64,000 bases of DNA from Symsagittifera roscoffensis. Lineage: Eukaryota > Xenacoelomorpha > Acoela > Convolutidae. The DNA lies in assembly GCF_963678635.1 (NCBI RefSeq), contig NC_087067.1:60002594-60066593 (forward strand), given 5' to 3'. Below are positions 21,920 through 31,741 of the stretch, piece after piece. The translations under genes and the position numbers were made by a program. Each line of letters starts with the position of its first letter. Position 1 is the first letter of the stretch. A model generated the notes under the pieces. It was not told the origin of the DNA, did no database searches, and was given only the letters and a program-made list of their open reading frames with translations.

Positions 21920-22124
21920 TCGGGGTGATGTTCCATGTTGATGCTGTGGAGTTAATTAATTGCTTGAAGCAATCTAAAAAATTTTCTACAGGTTTTATAG
22001 GGGCAGAGGATTTGTAACATATGAGTTCAAGGAAATTTTTGCATACTAACCAGCCACAGGCGAAAGATACCAGCAGAGCAAAACTGAGAATTAGAATGAC
22101 AGCCAGAACTACCCAAACAGGCAC
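21891..22124 (-). CDS. Small single-pass membrane protein-like frame, unrecognised
   Basis: A 77-codon minus-strand frame. Residues 2-27 form a strong hydrophobic segment (VWVVLAVILILSFALLVSFA), like a signal anchor or transmembrane helix. Next come a Cys-containing stretch and two N-glycosylation sequons (NST and NIT). It lies at the 5' limit of the truncated envelope-bearing element, where gag or RT should be. It could be a displaced envelope membrane segment from another element or a chance frame. No family recognised. Confidence 0.3.
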   Translation of the reverse strand: MPVWVVLAVILILSFALLVSFACGWLVCKNFLELICYKSSAPIKPVENFLDCFKQLINSTASTWNITPIGMQIRSKN

Positions 22125-22449
22125 AGGCAGATCACGTTCCCAGAAGTTATTTGAGTCCGTCCGTTTTTCTTCAGTGTGGCTAATGGCAATATCTGGGCAT
22201 TCAGTCTAAATAAAACGTTGAAAATTGTAGACTTCACATTTAGTTAGCATTAGTGAATTCTTATAGTAAAATATATTCTACAACGTTTCGAGCAAATTTA
22301 AAAAAAATTGCACTCTTTTCTAAAGCTCAATCTAGTTCTTACGATTATTGAAAACTATACAACAGCAGAGAATAATATTTTAATGATTTAAAGAGATGTT
22401 TGCTTAGTTTTTCCTAAGTCTTTTCAATAGCTGCAAAGAGTTAACAAGG
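22125..22449. other. Short AT-rich spacer
   Basis: No gene or repeat recognised between the truncated gypsy-like element and the foldback element. Confidence 0.4.
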
Positions 22450-22925
22450 CTGCTCGTATCGGGGCAAAGCCCTGGATGTTCCAACTGCCTTTTAAGGTCC
22501 ATGGAGCAGCAACAACCCCAAAATTTGAATGTAATAAAATAAAATGGAAATGATAATACAAAGTGATAGATTTCGCTCCTTAACAATTCAAATCTGGAGA
22601 TTAAGCTTCCTTCAACCAATTTGGAACAATTTCTACGACGGATTAAGTCTCGCTTACGCGTTAATAGCGCCAAATTCATCGCGCCTTAATTGTCCCAAAT
22701 TGGCAAAAACGGCAAACTTTAAACCCCCTTAAACTTATGAAAAAAAAAATAAACACAGGTGAAAGATCTTTTCACATTCAAGCTCACGACAAGAATACTT
22801 TTTGAATGATATCAATAAGTTCGGAAAAAAATGGCTAGTCAAAAAAACGAATATTTTCTGAAAAAAAAATCTACCCCGAGCCCAAAGATTCCGTTACTTT
22901 CGTTACGAAAGTCGAAAAAATAATA
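22450..22925 (+). repeat. Left inverted arm of the foldback element
   Basis: Unique part up to about 22790, then one diverged ~110 bp satellite monomer. The unique part aligns with 37310-37723 in direct orientation and, from 22617 on, with 23867-23690 in inverse orientation. Confidence 0.8.
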
Positions 22926-23321
22926 AATTGTCAATTTCAGTTTTCAAAACAAGTGTCTGTAAAATTCTACATTCTTTACCATCATCGGCATGTTATAAGA
23001 GAGTGAAAAGCCACACTCGCCCTAAATGCCTTGACTCTAGGTTGTAAACCACAATTTATCGATTTTTTCAGGCTCTTAAATCAAGATCAACATAACTAAA
23101 ATTCATCCTTTTTAAACCAGAATTAATAGGTTAAGTATGTACAATAAGGGATGATTCAGAGAATTGCGATTTAGTAATCACGCTTAGTTTATAGGGATAA
23201 TAATCGATTATGTTAGCACTGCGCTGTCAGTCTCAGTAAAAACATAAATAATTTGTGATAGAAATACGCTTTTCCAAAGCAAAAACAAAATCAATTTAAT
23301 CCATTATAATCTTTTATTGTT

Positions 23322-23867
23322 CCTACTTTCGACACAGAGTTTCTTTGTTATTCCGACTTTCGATGCAACGTAACTAATATTTTTGCTCGGGGTGGATTTT
23401 TTCTTCAGACAATTTCGACTTTTTAACTAGCCATCTTTGACAGAGTTGTTTTGTTATTCCGACTTTCGGTACAAAGTAACGGAATATTTGTGCTCGGGAT
23501 GGATTTTTTTTTCAGACAAATTTCGAATATTTAACTAGCCAATTTTGACGGAGTTTTTTTGTTATTCTGACTTTCGAATACAAAAGTAACGGAATAATTG
23601 TGCTCGGGAAGGGTTTTTTTTCTTCAGACAAAATTCGACTTTTTAACTAGCCATTTTTGACGCAACTTTTTTTTATCATTCGAAAGGTATTGTTGTCCTG
23701 AGCTCAAATTTGAAAAGATATTTCAGCTGTGATCATTTTTTGTAAAGTTACGTGGGTTTAAAGATTGGCATTTTGGCCAATTCGGGAAATTAACGCGCGA
23801 AACACTTCGCGCTATTAACGAGTAAGCGGAGAGTTAATCCGTCTTAGAAATCGTTCCAAATTGGTAC
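23322..23867 (-). repeat. Right inverted arm of the foldback element
   Basis: About three minus-orientation satellite monomers, recognised by TTGTTATTCCGACTTTCG at about 23345, 23451 and 23561. These are followed by the inverted unique arm sequence containing GGTTTAAAG...TTAACGCGCG and ending at GTTCCAAATTGGT. Confidence 0.8.
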
Positions 23868-24402
23868 AAAGTACTGTAAAGGTTGCTTTTAAAAATCTAG
23901 AAAGTTCGGAAGTCGAAACTCAAGTATTGAAAATAACCAAGCACATGAGGTAGCAGCAAAGACTGAAATAACAGAAAATGCAGATGATCAATTAATCATT
24001 CATTTTCTCTCTCAAACATGACTGATGCATCAAACCACTTCGCAGGAAAGGCGTTCTTTTACCAGGTTGGACTGTTCGCAAGCATACCGTTGATTGCAAA
24101 TGGCAGATGACCTTTCAGTTCAACTTTTGCCAATTGATTTCTGTGCGCCTAAATCTCCACAAATCGAATCGTAAAAAGAACGACTTTCAAACAGTTGAAT
24201 TACAGAGCGTTTCCTCGGCAAAAAAATTCTGGAAATCCATAATTGAAAGAATTTTTAAAACATATTTCATCATCGGTAAAATCGGTCACAAAACGGCGTT
24301 ACTCAAAGCAAGCTGCTAAAATGGCCACTATTTGTCCTTGAGACAAACTGCTCTTTTCAAAGGTCAGCCTTAATCAAGTCTGAACCAAATTAGAGCAATA
24401 AG
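23868..24402. other. Spacer with no supported gene
   Basis: About 530 bp between the foldback element and the LTR-like segment at 24403. The 70-codon plus-strand frame at 24107 has no recognisable feature. Confidence 0.4.
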
Positions 24403-24459
24403 TAACACTTGATAGCCAGTAGCGTTAAATACTAATCGAACAGCCCGTAACAATTAAAA
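24403..24459 (+). repeat. LTR-like segment shared with 37248-37305
   Basis: The string from TAACACTTGATAGCCAGTAG to the AATTAAAA near 24459 recurs at 37248-37305 with a few differences. Here it continues into the gypsy leader. At 37310 it is interrupted by the foldback arm. Confidence 0.7.
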
Positions 24460-25131
24460 TAAACGACGATATAGCTGTCCACAGCCATCCGAAGGGACAC
24501 TACATCACATGGTGACTGTCGCGGAAGATTCTACTTCTGTATTCACCAAAAGTCATCGGCAATTGAGGACTACAACACACAAGCAGACAGTGACAATCGC
24601 ATATTGCTGAAGCAGAACAGGAAAACAACAACCGTTTCACACAGAAACGTTTAGATTTGGGTAGCAGAGCAGCATTCGGCGATCAACTGAGACAGACAGG
24701 GAGGAAGAGAAGACAATCACGACTTCTCAACATCTTTGAGCTGACAGTTTCTTCAATTTACACAAGCAGATGTGGATTGTGATCTACAACATCTGTACTT
24801 TATGTTCCAGTCAGAAGTAAGAGCAGCTGAGTTAGTGACAAGGCAGACTAACAAAGCAGATCTAAAATTTTTCAAAAATCAACAAAAACAAACTCAAAAC
24901 TCAAACCTGCAGTAAATTGATATAGTTGTCATTCAGTTTCCCGACCATAGAGGTAAAGTAACGGAACTATTAGCACAATTATATAACTGCAGCAATAAAA
25001 CGTGATCAGTGATACCGCTGGTTTTTTTAAAGCTGCTTTATATAGCAAACTCAAGTGTTTCCCCTAAATTGAATGAGTGCTGTGTCTTGTCGACAACTGT
25101 ATCATCTTGACATTCAGTCAACTGTAAAAAG

Positions 25132-26102
25132 ATGGCACACGCGCAAGTTTCGGTCGAACCCTACGGTGGAGCGGAAAAAGAAGACTTTTCAGAATTCGAG
25201 CAACTTTTTCAAGGCTACATTGGATTACCAGCGATACCAAACACGCAACAAGCGAATTTCTTGCAGCTACATCTACGAGATAATGCGCTGAGATTCTATC
25301 AAACACCAGGACTAGCAACTCGAGCGAACGTTCCCGCGAGTCTCATAGATATCAGGAATCACTTTTGCAATCCTCAGCTTCAAAAAACCATGTTTTGAAG
25401 CTAGAACAACTGCGATTCAACCCGAAAACCAATACACCTGAGAATTTCCTCGTGAACTTGACAAAGAAAGCGCAGCGAGCGTGTTCAACACCAGATTTGA
25501 CAGTTGTCGCCCCAATTGATTCCGCAGTAATTGGGGCACATACAGCAGCCGAAGCAGCACAATTCCAGCGAGAAACTGCTCAAAGGCAAGAAAAAATAGA
25601 TGCTGTACATGGCAATCGAAATGAGCAAACTAAACGACTGTTCATTAAGGGAATGCCAAGCTGGCTGAAATCAGAGCTGATGGATCAAACACCTGCAGCT
25701 ACAGTTCAGGAACTGTGCAACCCGACCAAGAAGCATGAGGTTTGCCAAAAAGACGATTACCCGGAAGACGGATTTAACAAAGTAAACGACCCAATCTCAG
25801 AAATTTTAATAAACGCTGTCACAAAATTGTCCACAAATCAGGAACAAATAGAGAAGCAGCTCAGCGAAATGAGATCGCAAACAACTGAGCAGTCGCAGAA
25901 ACAATCGAATCCGCTTTCCGAACAGAATCTGAACAATAGCAGTCAGGGTGGTCAGTATAGTGGCTATCAGTCAAACCAAAATAACGTGTATGGACAACAA
26001 CGAGGCAACAGAGGTGGAGGAAGCAGAAGTAACTGGCAAAACAAATTTGATTTCAACAATACTCAGCCAAACTTTCAAAATATGCCACTAGTTGCACCAT
26101 AG
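25132..26102 (+). pseudogene. Gag (capsid part) of the second gypsy-like element
   Basis: The frame opens at ATG 25132 (MAHAQVSVEPYGG) and covers a gag N-terminal region with an EFEQLFQGYIG motif typical of capsid-like domains. A frameshift near 25390 moves coding to the frame of 25365-26102, which contains KLEQLRFNPKTNTPENFLVN and FIKGMPSWLKSEL, both typical of this gag family. The C-terminal part is Q/N/S/G-rich with RGNRGGGSR (basic). The TAG at 26100 and another at 26133 interrupt the frame, which then continues in phase into 26145-26585. Particle assembly would be its role in a live element. Confidence 0.75.
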
Positions 26103-26144
26103 CAATATTCCCAGTGGTACCCTAAAAATTAGCAGCACCCAAAA

Positions 26145-26585
26145 ATGTACCCGAAACAGCACAATCAGCCAATGGTACAAATGCATCCATCAGCACTATT
26201 CGAACAGACCCAGACTTACACGACTCAACAATTTGTCGCAAATCAAAGGCCACAAGCTGAAACGCAAAATCCGAACGGATCTTTCATACCAATGGTGCGA
26301 TCATCAGCTAAATTTGGCGACGTCTGTGGAAAAATTAAACACACAGCGAGTCAATGCTGGTGGCGACAGAAACCACAAAAACGCCGTCAAAACTTCCCGT
26401 TTCCAAACGAGCCAAAAAAACTAGTAAAGCTACTGATTCAGCCCCCTAAATCATCTAAATCAACTAAATCATCATCGAACAAACCTTTACAACCTGATGA
26501 GATAATCAGCCTTTACGCAGAAATACCTGCGGAAGGAACAGTACTGACGTACACAAAAATAAATTTCTCACAACGATTACAATGA
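26145..26585 (+). pseudogene. Gag nucleocapsid part with a damaged zinc knuckle
   Basis: A 146-codon frame in phase with the preceding gag frame. Residues about 60-75 read GDVCGKIKHTASQCWWR. The C-x4-H-x4-C part of a CCHC knuckle is present, but the first Cys of the expected C-x2-C is Gly. The K/S/P-rich C-terminus leads to a TGA at 26583-26585, and the next codon starts the protease in the same phase. Confidence 0.65.
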
Positions 26586-26870
26586 AGAGCCCTGGTTGAT
26601 ACAGGAGCATGCGCAATTGTTTTTTCAAAACAGACATTTGAGGACCTTAGAGTGGAAAAACTGTTATTTCGCCCTCCTGAAGTAAAAGAAACCCAAACAT
26701 GAGAGAGTTAGAATGTCAGGAGGACATCAAGTCTCCACTGAAACTGAAGTAACTTTAGAATTTCGACATTAGAAAGACCTTATTAAGTGACAATTACTTT
26801 GCTCTTTCACACTTAGGAGCAATGGGGGAAACTTTTCCTGTAATTATTTCATATTTCTTAAAGGTGCCTG
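26586..26870 (+). pseudogene. Retropepsin fragment (DTGA)
   Basis: Immediately after the TGA that ends gag, the same frame reads RALVDTGACAIVFSK, with the aspartic protease D-T-G-A motif intact. After about 35 codons stops accumulate (near 26700, 26710 and 26752), and no flap or second helix can be followed reliably. It would process the Gag-Pol polyprotein. Truncated and decayed. Confidence 0.7.
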
Positions 26871-26897
26871 ACGAATGAGCTGAGCAGAAACATGCAA

Positions 26898-26980
26898 AAT
26901 TTATCTACTATTTAACTTATCTACTACCATTCAACTTATCTACTAGTTAATCAAAAGTTATCTACTACCATTTAACTTTA
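26898..26980. repeat. Short degenerate tandem repeat (TTATCTACTACCATT)
   Basis: Four imperfect repeats of a 15-20 bp unit with core TTATCTACTA and often ACCATTTAACT. Confidence 0.6.
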
Positions 26981-27719
26981 CAAAAAAGAAGTCTATGGTC
27001 ATTTTTCAGTGCGTCAGGCCACCAGAGGCACAAAACACCCAAAAGAAGAAGATGAGAACACTTCTCAACTATCACATGATATCTGAAAAAAACAGTACAA
27101 CTAATAAGCACATACACCAAAGTACAGATTGCTTTACTAGCTGTCAACTTCGAACACAAGATCGTGAATTTTTTCGATAAAACGGAGCACTTTTTAGTTG
27201 TTGGAAAAAAATTCACCATAATTGAGGCTAGTAGAAAAAAGAAAACGCCCATAAAAAAGAGAATAATCACTTTCAGCATCACTGAAGCAAAATAGGAAGG
27301 ACATGCGAAAAACAACGAACGCAGAAAGCGATACGATAAAAAACAATTGAAAAAAGCAAAGAAATGAATACTACACGTCGAATCAATTGCTGTGCAAATT
27401 TAATTACCGTTGATAACTGACAATTTCATGCTATAATCGAACTGACCTTACCATCTATCACTTAACTCCCATAACCCCTCAAGCTGTATTTCTGTCCCCT
27501 TTAAAAAATTCCCAATTAAACTCAATACAATTTTACTTCGCATTATGAATTGAAGTTTTAAAATTTGCATCTAATTAAATGAGTGTGAACAAATTTTTTC
27601 CATAACGTGATAGGTACATAAACACTTTTCCTGTAGCAGTATATATTTTATCAACTTGATTGTAAGTTTTTTGTAAACTGAATTATTTTAACTGTAAACA
27701 GTCAAAAACTTAAACCACC
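26981..27719. other. AT-rich spacer between the second gypsy-like and BEL/Pao elements
   Basis: No supported gene. Overlapping frames on both strands near 27000-27315 (61 codons plus, 116 codons minus) show no motif. The minus one is hydrophobic only because of T-rich composition. Confidence 0.4.
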
Positions 27720-27731
27720 TTGGAAGAGTTT

Positions 27732-28112
27732 TTATTGTGAGGTAGTCTGATTAATAACAAAAACGGGTAGTTTATTACAGAAGTTAAGCCACTGAAGAAT
27801 AGTGGTACTAACTGTCCACGTGAAAATATCCGTTACTTTGAAAGTAAGACCTTTCAAAATTTCTTCATTTAAGCGGGTAGCCAGAAGAGCCGCTTGAAGA
27901 TCTAACTTTGGAATAGATAGCGCTTCCATAGGCGCAATGCGGGCTGCGCCAAATACCAAGACTAATTCGGTCTGATGCGAGCTAGCAAGTTGCGCACGAA
28001 AGAAAGCGACGGCACAGAAAACATCCTGCGAACTATCACCGAACATGTGAAGTTCTATTTGGTCGAAAGGGTCAGTGAAATAGCAACGAGGTTTTGTCAG
28101 ATAACCTAACAA
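27732..28112 (-). pseudogene. Pao RNase H region
   Basis: A 126-codon frame with HMFGDSSQDVFCAVAFFRAQ and ARIAPMEALSIPKLDLQAAL, the two conserved blocks of the Pao RNase H region. The second block usually has Glu where this copy has Asp (KLDLQAA). The frame is preceded by damaged sequence (28430-28113) linking it to RT and ends near 27732, where the element is truncated. It would degrade the RNA strand during reverse transcription. Confidence 0.8.
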
Positions 28113-29089
28113 ATGAAGACCTGAGTGTCATTCGAGGAACTGCTTTTTGATTTCCTCTGGCAGATCATCGTCTCAATTTTGACGGCTGGTTCGCCAGATA
28201 TCTTTTAATAGAAGGCGTGCCTTCACGAAATACGGAGCCACTAATCCAATTGGATCAAAAACAGAGGAAACAAAACTCAACAATGTACGCTGGGTTATTG
28301 CTTTGTATTGTGGACTATCATCCCATCTGCTAACAACAAAAGTATCTTTTTCGTGATCCCAATTATTACTTAAGACCGAGAAGATGCTACGACTGGTCTG
28401 GACTCGTAAAATATCTTAAGCAAAGGAATTGGACTAATGATTGTCCGGATCAAGAGCGGTTGTTACGACGGGCACGTTGCTGACAATTTTTGTCAGATGA
28501 AACCCAGTTAGTTTAAGCAACGAGAATAAATCCCTACCTAATTTCAAGGCGTCATCTCTGTTTTCAAAAGAATCCAGATGATCATCCATATAAAACTTCT
28601 GGACAACAGCCGAAGCAGCTTCGCGGTACTCAGCTTGATGATCCGATTCAGTCTTTCGCAAAGCAAAATTGGCACAAGTCGGCAAGTCACGGGCACCAAA
28701 AATGTGATGCGTATTTTGGTGAACTACCACACTTGATGTGGGGTCCTCTCGCCACAAAAAATGAACAAAAGTTTGATCTCCTTTACGGACCCCAACCTGT
28801 TAAAACATCCCTTCAATGTCAGATGAAACGGCGTATTTATGCTGACAGAATCTTAAAAGTAGAAAAATGAGGCTTTGAAGGAGATCCAGGCCAACCAACA
28901 GAGATTTGTTCAAGGAAGCGCCATGACACTTCGATGCCCCATTGAGGACTCGGCCCACCTTACCGGATTTGTTCGGGTTCAATACCGGAAGATGCGGGAG
29001 ATGCCACTCACGATTGGCTCGTGATTTGGGATCGTGTGCCTTAACGGTATGATATATCGTTTTTGCATATCTTCTCTAATTGTTTCTTC
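28113..29089 (-). pseudogene. Pao reverse transcriptase, YMDD intact, broken frame
   Basis: Minus-strand frames 28982-28800 and 28757-28434 are in the same phase, separated by an in-frame stop near 28800. The first contains SGKVGRVLNGASK and ends in AVSSDIEGMF, which carries the first catalytic Asp. The second contains KFYMDDHLDSF, the YxDD active site (near 28580-28591), and LKLTGFHLTKIVSN, the primer-grip side. Upstream, 29089-28983 gives the run-in to RT, and downstream, 28430-28113 gives thumb-like sequence in other phases. It is full-length in outline, but cannot be translated as one protein. Confidence 0.85.
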
Positions 29090-29285
29090 GTACTTCTCAC
29101 GGAGCGACGGATCCTTTTCCAGCCTCCTTTCCAAAGACTTTAATTAAGCTAAAGACGAAAAGTAGTTATTCGGTAAGGTACTTTCTTTGTCGTTACAAAG
29201 CATTGGTACAATGTACCCCCACCATCGTGAAAGGCATCATTTTTCAAACTGGATAAAGCGCGTTTATCGGCGGCGGAACGGGCAT

Positions 29286-29744
29286 CTACCTGCTTGAAGG
29301 CGCCATATGACTACAACACGTACCAAGTTTTAATTTGGTCCGCAAGGGACATGTCTTCGACAGCACATTTGAAGCAAGACGACTTTGAGTTAAGACACAA
29401 CCTATCAGAAGGCGTACGGCGCACATTGAAAAAGAGTCCTCACCCAGAAAGTGCTCAACGGGTCTTGTGGCATGGTAGAAATCCTGTCCTATAATTATTT
29501 CGATTTCCACATACTTATAACGTATCGGTTTTATCGGAGCCAACTGCATGTATTTTTCATGTAATTCAGGAATACTTATGCTATCCAATCCGATGCGAAT
29601 ATGATCCTCAACATAAGCTCGAAAAGAAAACGAAAATTCACTGTAATTCGTTTCGACAGAAACTTGAAAATTTAGTTGATGAGCTTTCATCAAGCTCGTG
29701 GAATTGAATCCATTTTTGGTGAGGTTAACAGGAGTGTTAACCAA
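29286..29744 (-). pseudogene. BEL/Pao protease region, unit 1
   Basis: A 152-codon frame beginning MVNTPVNLTKNGFNS and containing IGQDFYHATRPVEHF, the segment after the protease core typical of Pao. The catalytic part lies just upstream in the same direction (about 29825-29745) and reads CDSASTHSWVS, that is D-S-A where D-S-G or D-T-G is usual. The C-terminal end is frameshifted by the ~25 bp deletion. Its role would be maturation of the polyprotein. Confidence 0.7.
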
Positions 29745-29849
29745 ATGGAGACGTTTTAAGAGATCGGCGGATACCCATGAGTGCGTGGAAGCACTATCGC
29801 AAAGAGCTAGGGCATAAGAAATTGTCGCATACGAAGAGACGGTGAGTGA

Positions 29850-30255
29850 TGCAACTGGCAGGAGGCATTAAGTTGACTCCTGGATATGATTTTTGCCGAC
29901 GGCAGCGTTAGTCGATACATGGTTAGTGTTTGCGTTACCTGACGCGGGAGAACTTTTATTATCCTTAGGAGACAAATTTTTCAGCTCCATGTAAGAGCAC
30001 GTTGTGCGTGCTTCAACAATTTGGCTTGGGGCACTTTCTGGCCTTGCTACAATTACAAAAACTGTGATTGCTCTGTGAACACGCAGAGCAAAATTTTTGT
30101 TCGGCTACAAGTTACGCTCGTTGCGTAGCGATTTTTTCTTTGAATACGGTGCAATTCCAAAGAGCGTGTTGATCTTTATATACAGAACATGGAGAGAACT
30201 TTGGGTTTTCCTTAGTCTTATCGTTAACTTTTGCGTTTCTACCAAACACTTTCGT
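29850..30255 (-). pseudogene. BEL/Pao gag zinc-finger region, unit 1
   Basis: Degraded copy of the Cys/His array seen best at 33218-32931. The array is split over two phases here. Confidence 0.6.
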
Positions 30256-30258
30256 ACC

Positions 30259-30714
30259 TTATTTTTGCTTCACTGGTTCTTCGGACTCACCCTCAGAACT
30301 AATCGTTTTTAGCCTCTCATGTCCTTCAGCTTTTTCTTTAAAGCATTCGTTGAAATCAAGCAGAGCTGGTCGATGGCATTGGCGTCTTACGGTTTGCAGT
30401 GACCATGCCTCTTCAAGGTTCGGGGGAAGCTTAATAACAGCTTGATTCAATACATTAACACTTTTCTGGTCATCGTTAGAAGACAGAGACATGAATAAAG
30501 CAACAAGTCCAGAAATTGTAGAGGAAAAGCCGGTTACAATTTTCGAGTACTTCTCACGGAGCGACGAATCCTTTTCCAGCCTCCTATCTAAAGACTTTAA
30601 TTGAGCTAAAGAAGAAAAACAGTTATTCGGTAAAGTACTTTGTTTGTCGTTCCAAAGCATTGGTACAATGTACCTCTTACCATCGTGAAAGGCATCATTC
30701 TCCAAACTGGACAA
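30259..30714 (-). pseudogene. Fusion frame: post-protease linker of unit 2 joined to DUF1759 gag of unit 1
   Basis: A 151-codon open frame. Its first 60 residues (MSSLENDAFHDGKRYIVP to SSLREKY) are the conserved linker between Pao protease and RT. From residue about 60 it reads SKIVTGFSSTISGL and then gag DUF1759-like sequence ending VKQK. The tandem junction therefore falls in frame and creates a new open fusion. Confidence 0.75.
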
Positions 30715-30768
30715 AGCGCATTTATTGGCGGCGGAACGGGCATCTACCTGCTTGAAGGCTCCATATGA

Positions 30769-31227
30769 CTACAACACATACCAAGTTTTAATTTGGTCCG
30801 CAAGAGACATGTCTTCGACAACACATTTGAAGCAAGACGAGTTTGACTTGAAGGACGGCGGTAACGGACCACTTGAAACACAACCTATCAGAAGGCGTAC
30901 GGCGCACCATGGAATAGAATCCTCACCCAGAAAGTACTCAACGGGTCTTGTGGCATGGTAGAAATCCCGTCCAATAATTATTTCGACTTCCTCATACTTA
31001 TAACGTATCGGTTTTATCGGAGCCAACTGCATGTATTTTTCCTGTATTTCAGGAATACTTATGCTATCCAATCTGATGCGAGTGCGATCCTCAACATAAG
31101 CTCGAAAAGAAAACAAAAATTCACTGTTATTCGTTTCGGCAGAAACTTGAAATTTTACTTTATGAGCTTTCATCAAGCTCGTGGAATTGAATCCATTTTT
31201 GGTGAGGTTAACGGGAGTGTTAAACAA
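30769..31227 (-). pseudogene. BEL/Pao protease region, unit 2
   Basis: A 152-codon frame equivalent to that of unit 1 but without its deletion, ending CVVEDMSLADQIKTWYVL. The same DSA motif lies upstream near 31290. Confidence 0.7.
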
Positions 31228-31329
31228 ATGGAGACGTTTTAAGAGATCGGCGGATACCCATGAGTGCGTGGAAGCACTATCGCAAAGAGATAGGGCATAA
31301 GGAATCGTCGCATACGAAGAGACGGCGAG

Positions 31330-31740
31330 TGATGCAACTGGCAGGAGGCGTTAAGTTGACTCCTGGCTATGAATATCGCCGACGGCAGCGTTAGTCGATA
31401 CATGTTTAGTGTTTGCGTTACCTGACGCGGGAGAACTTTTATTATCCTTAGGAGACAAATTTTTCAGCTCCATGTAAGAGCACGTTGTGCGTGCTTCAAC
31501 AATTTGGCTTGGGGCACTTTCTGGCCTTGCTACAATTACAAAAACTGTGATTGCTCTGTGAACACGCAGAGCAAAATTTTTGTTCGGCTACAAGTTACGC
31601 TCGTTGCGTAGCGATTTTTTCTTTGAATACGGTACAATTCCAAAGAGCGTGTTGATCTTTATATACAGAACATGGAGAGAACTTTGGGTTTTCCTTAGTC
31701 TTATCGTTAACTTTTGCGTTTCTACCAAACACTTTCGTAC
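31330..31740 (-). pseudogene. BEL/Pao gag zinc-finger region, unit 2
   Basis: Same as in unit 1: the CFACSQSNH-type array is present but split by small indels. Confidence 0.6.
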
Positions 31741-31741
31741 C

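Larger units (their letters stand above)
13712..22124 (-). mobile_element. 5'-truncated gypsy-like element with integrase and degraded envelope-like region
   Basis: On the minus strand, reading from high to low coordinates: an RNase H-integrase linker (about 21640-21320), an integrase (21314-20130), a poorly coding stretch (20100-18750), P/Q/S-rich and envelope-like frames (18723-14756), a Ser/Pro-rich frame (14871-14230) and a 68-codon frame (14186-13980). Reverse transcriptase and gag are missing on the 5' side. The pol-then-env order is that of envelope-bearing Ty3/gypsy elements (errantivirus-like). Frameshifts and stops are frequent, so the copy is inactive. No LTRs were delimited. The 1.68 kb tandem units on its 3' side may be derived from it. 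Confidence 0.7.
22450..23867. mobile_element. Foldback-type element with satellite monomers inside its inverted arms
   Basis: The left arm (22450-22925) consists of about 330 bp of unique sequence followed by one satellite monomer in plus orientation (GGCTAGTC near 22831, CCGTTACTTTCG near 22890). The right arm (23322-23867) is the inverse: about three monomers in minus orientation, then the reverse complement of 22617-22790 (for example AATCCGTCTTAGAAATCG against CGACGGATT). The centre (22926-23321) is non-repetitive and has no coding frame. The left arm starts at CTGCTCGTATCGGGGC, which also starts a second copy at 37310. The right arm is shorter by about 170 bp at its outer end. Long arms built partly from tandem repeats are the hallmark of foldback (FB-like) DNA elements. 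No transposase is present, so it would be non-autonomous. Confidence 0.75.
24403..26870 (+). mobile_element. Second gypsy-like LTR element, gag plus start of protease, 3'-truncated
   Basis: A plus-strand body with gag (25132-26585) and the retropepsin DTG region (26586-26700). Similarity to retroelement coding sequence fades by about 26870. The 24403-25070 segment upstream is probably LTR and leader: its first 57 bp recur at 37248-37305. I cannot define LTR ends or a primer-binding site. RT, RNase H and integrase are missing. The copy is a different gypsy lineage from the one at 4118, with a different gag and only one zinc knuckle. Confidence 0.7.
29090..30546 (-). repeat. Gag-protease tandem unit 1 (RT-proximal)
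   Basis: The copy is 1457 bp. It is shorter than the others mainly by a deletion of about 25 bp near 29390, inside the protease-linker (other units read GGACGGCGGTAACGGACCAC there). This is the unit that continues naturally into RT. Confidence 0.9.

Noticed and set aside
26965-27315. Minus-strand 116-codon hydrophobic frame as a membrane protein
   Set aside because: Its hydrophobicity follows from T-rich composition. There is no motif, no context, and a competing frame on the other strand.
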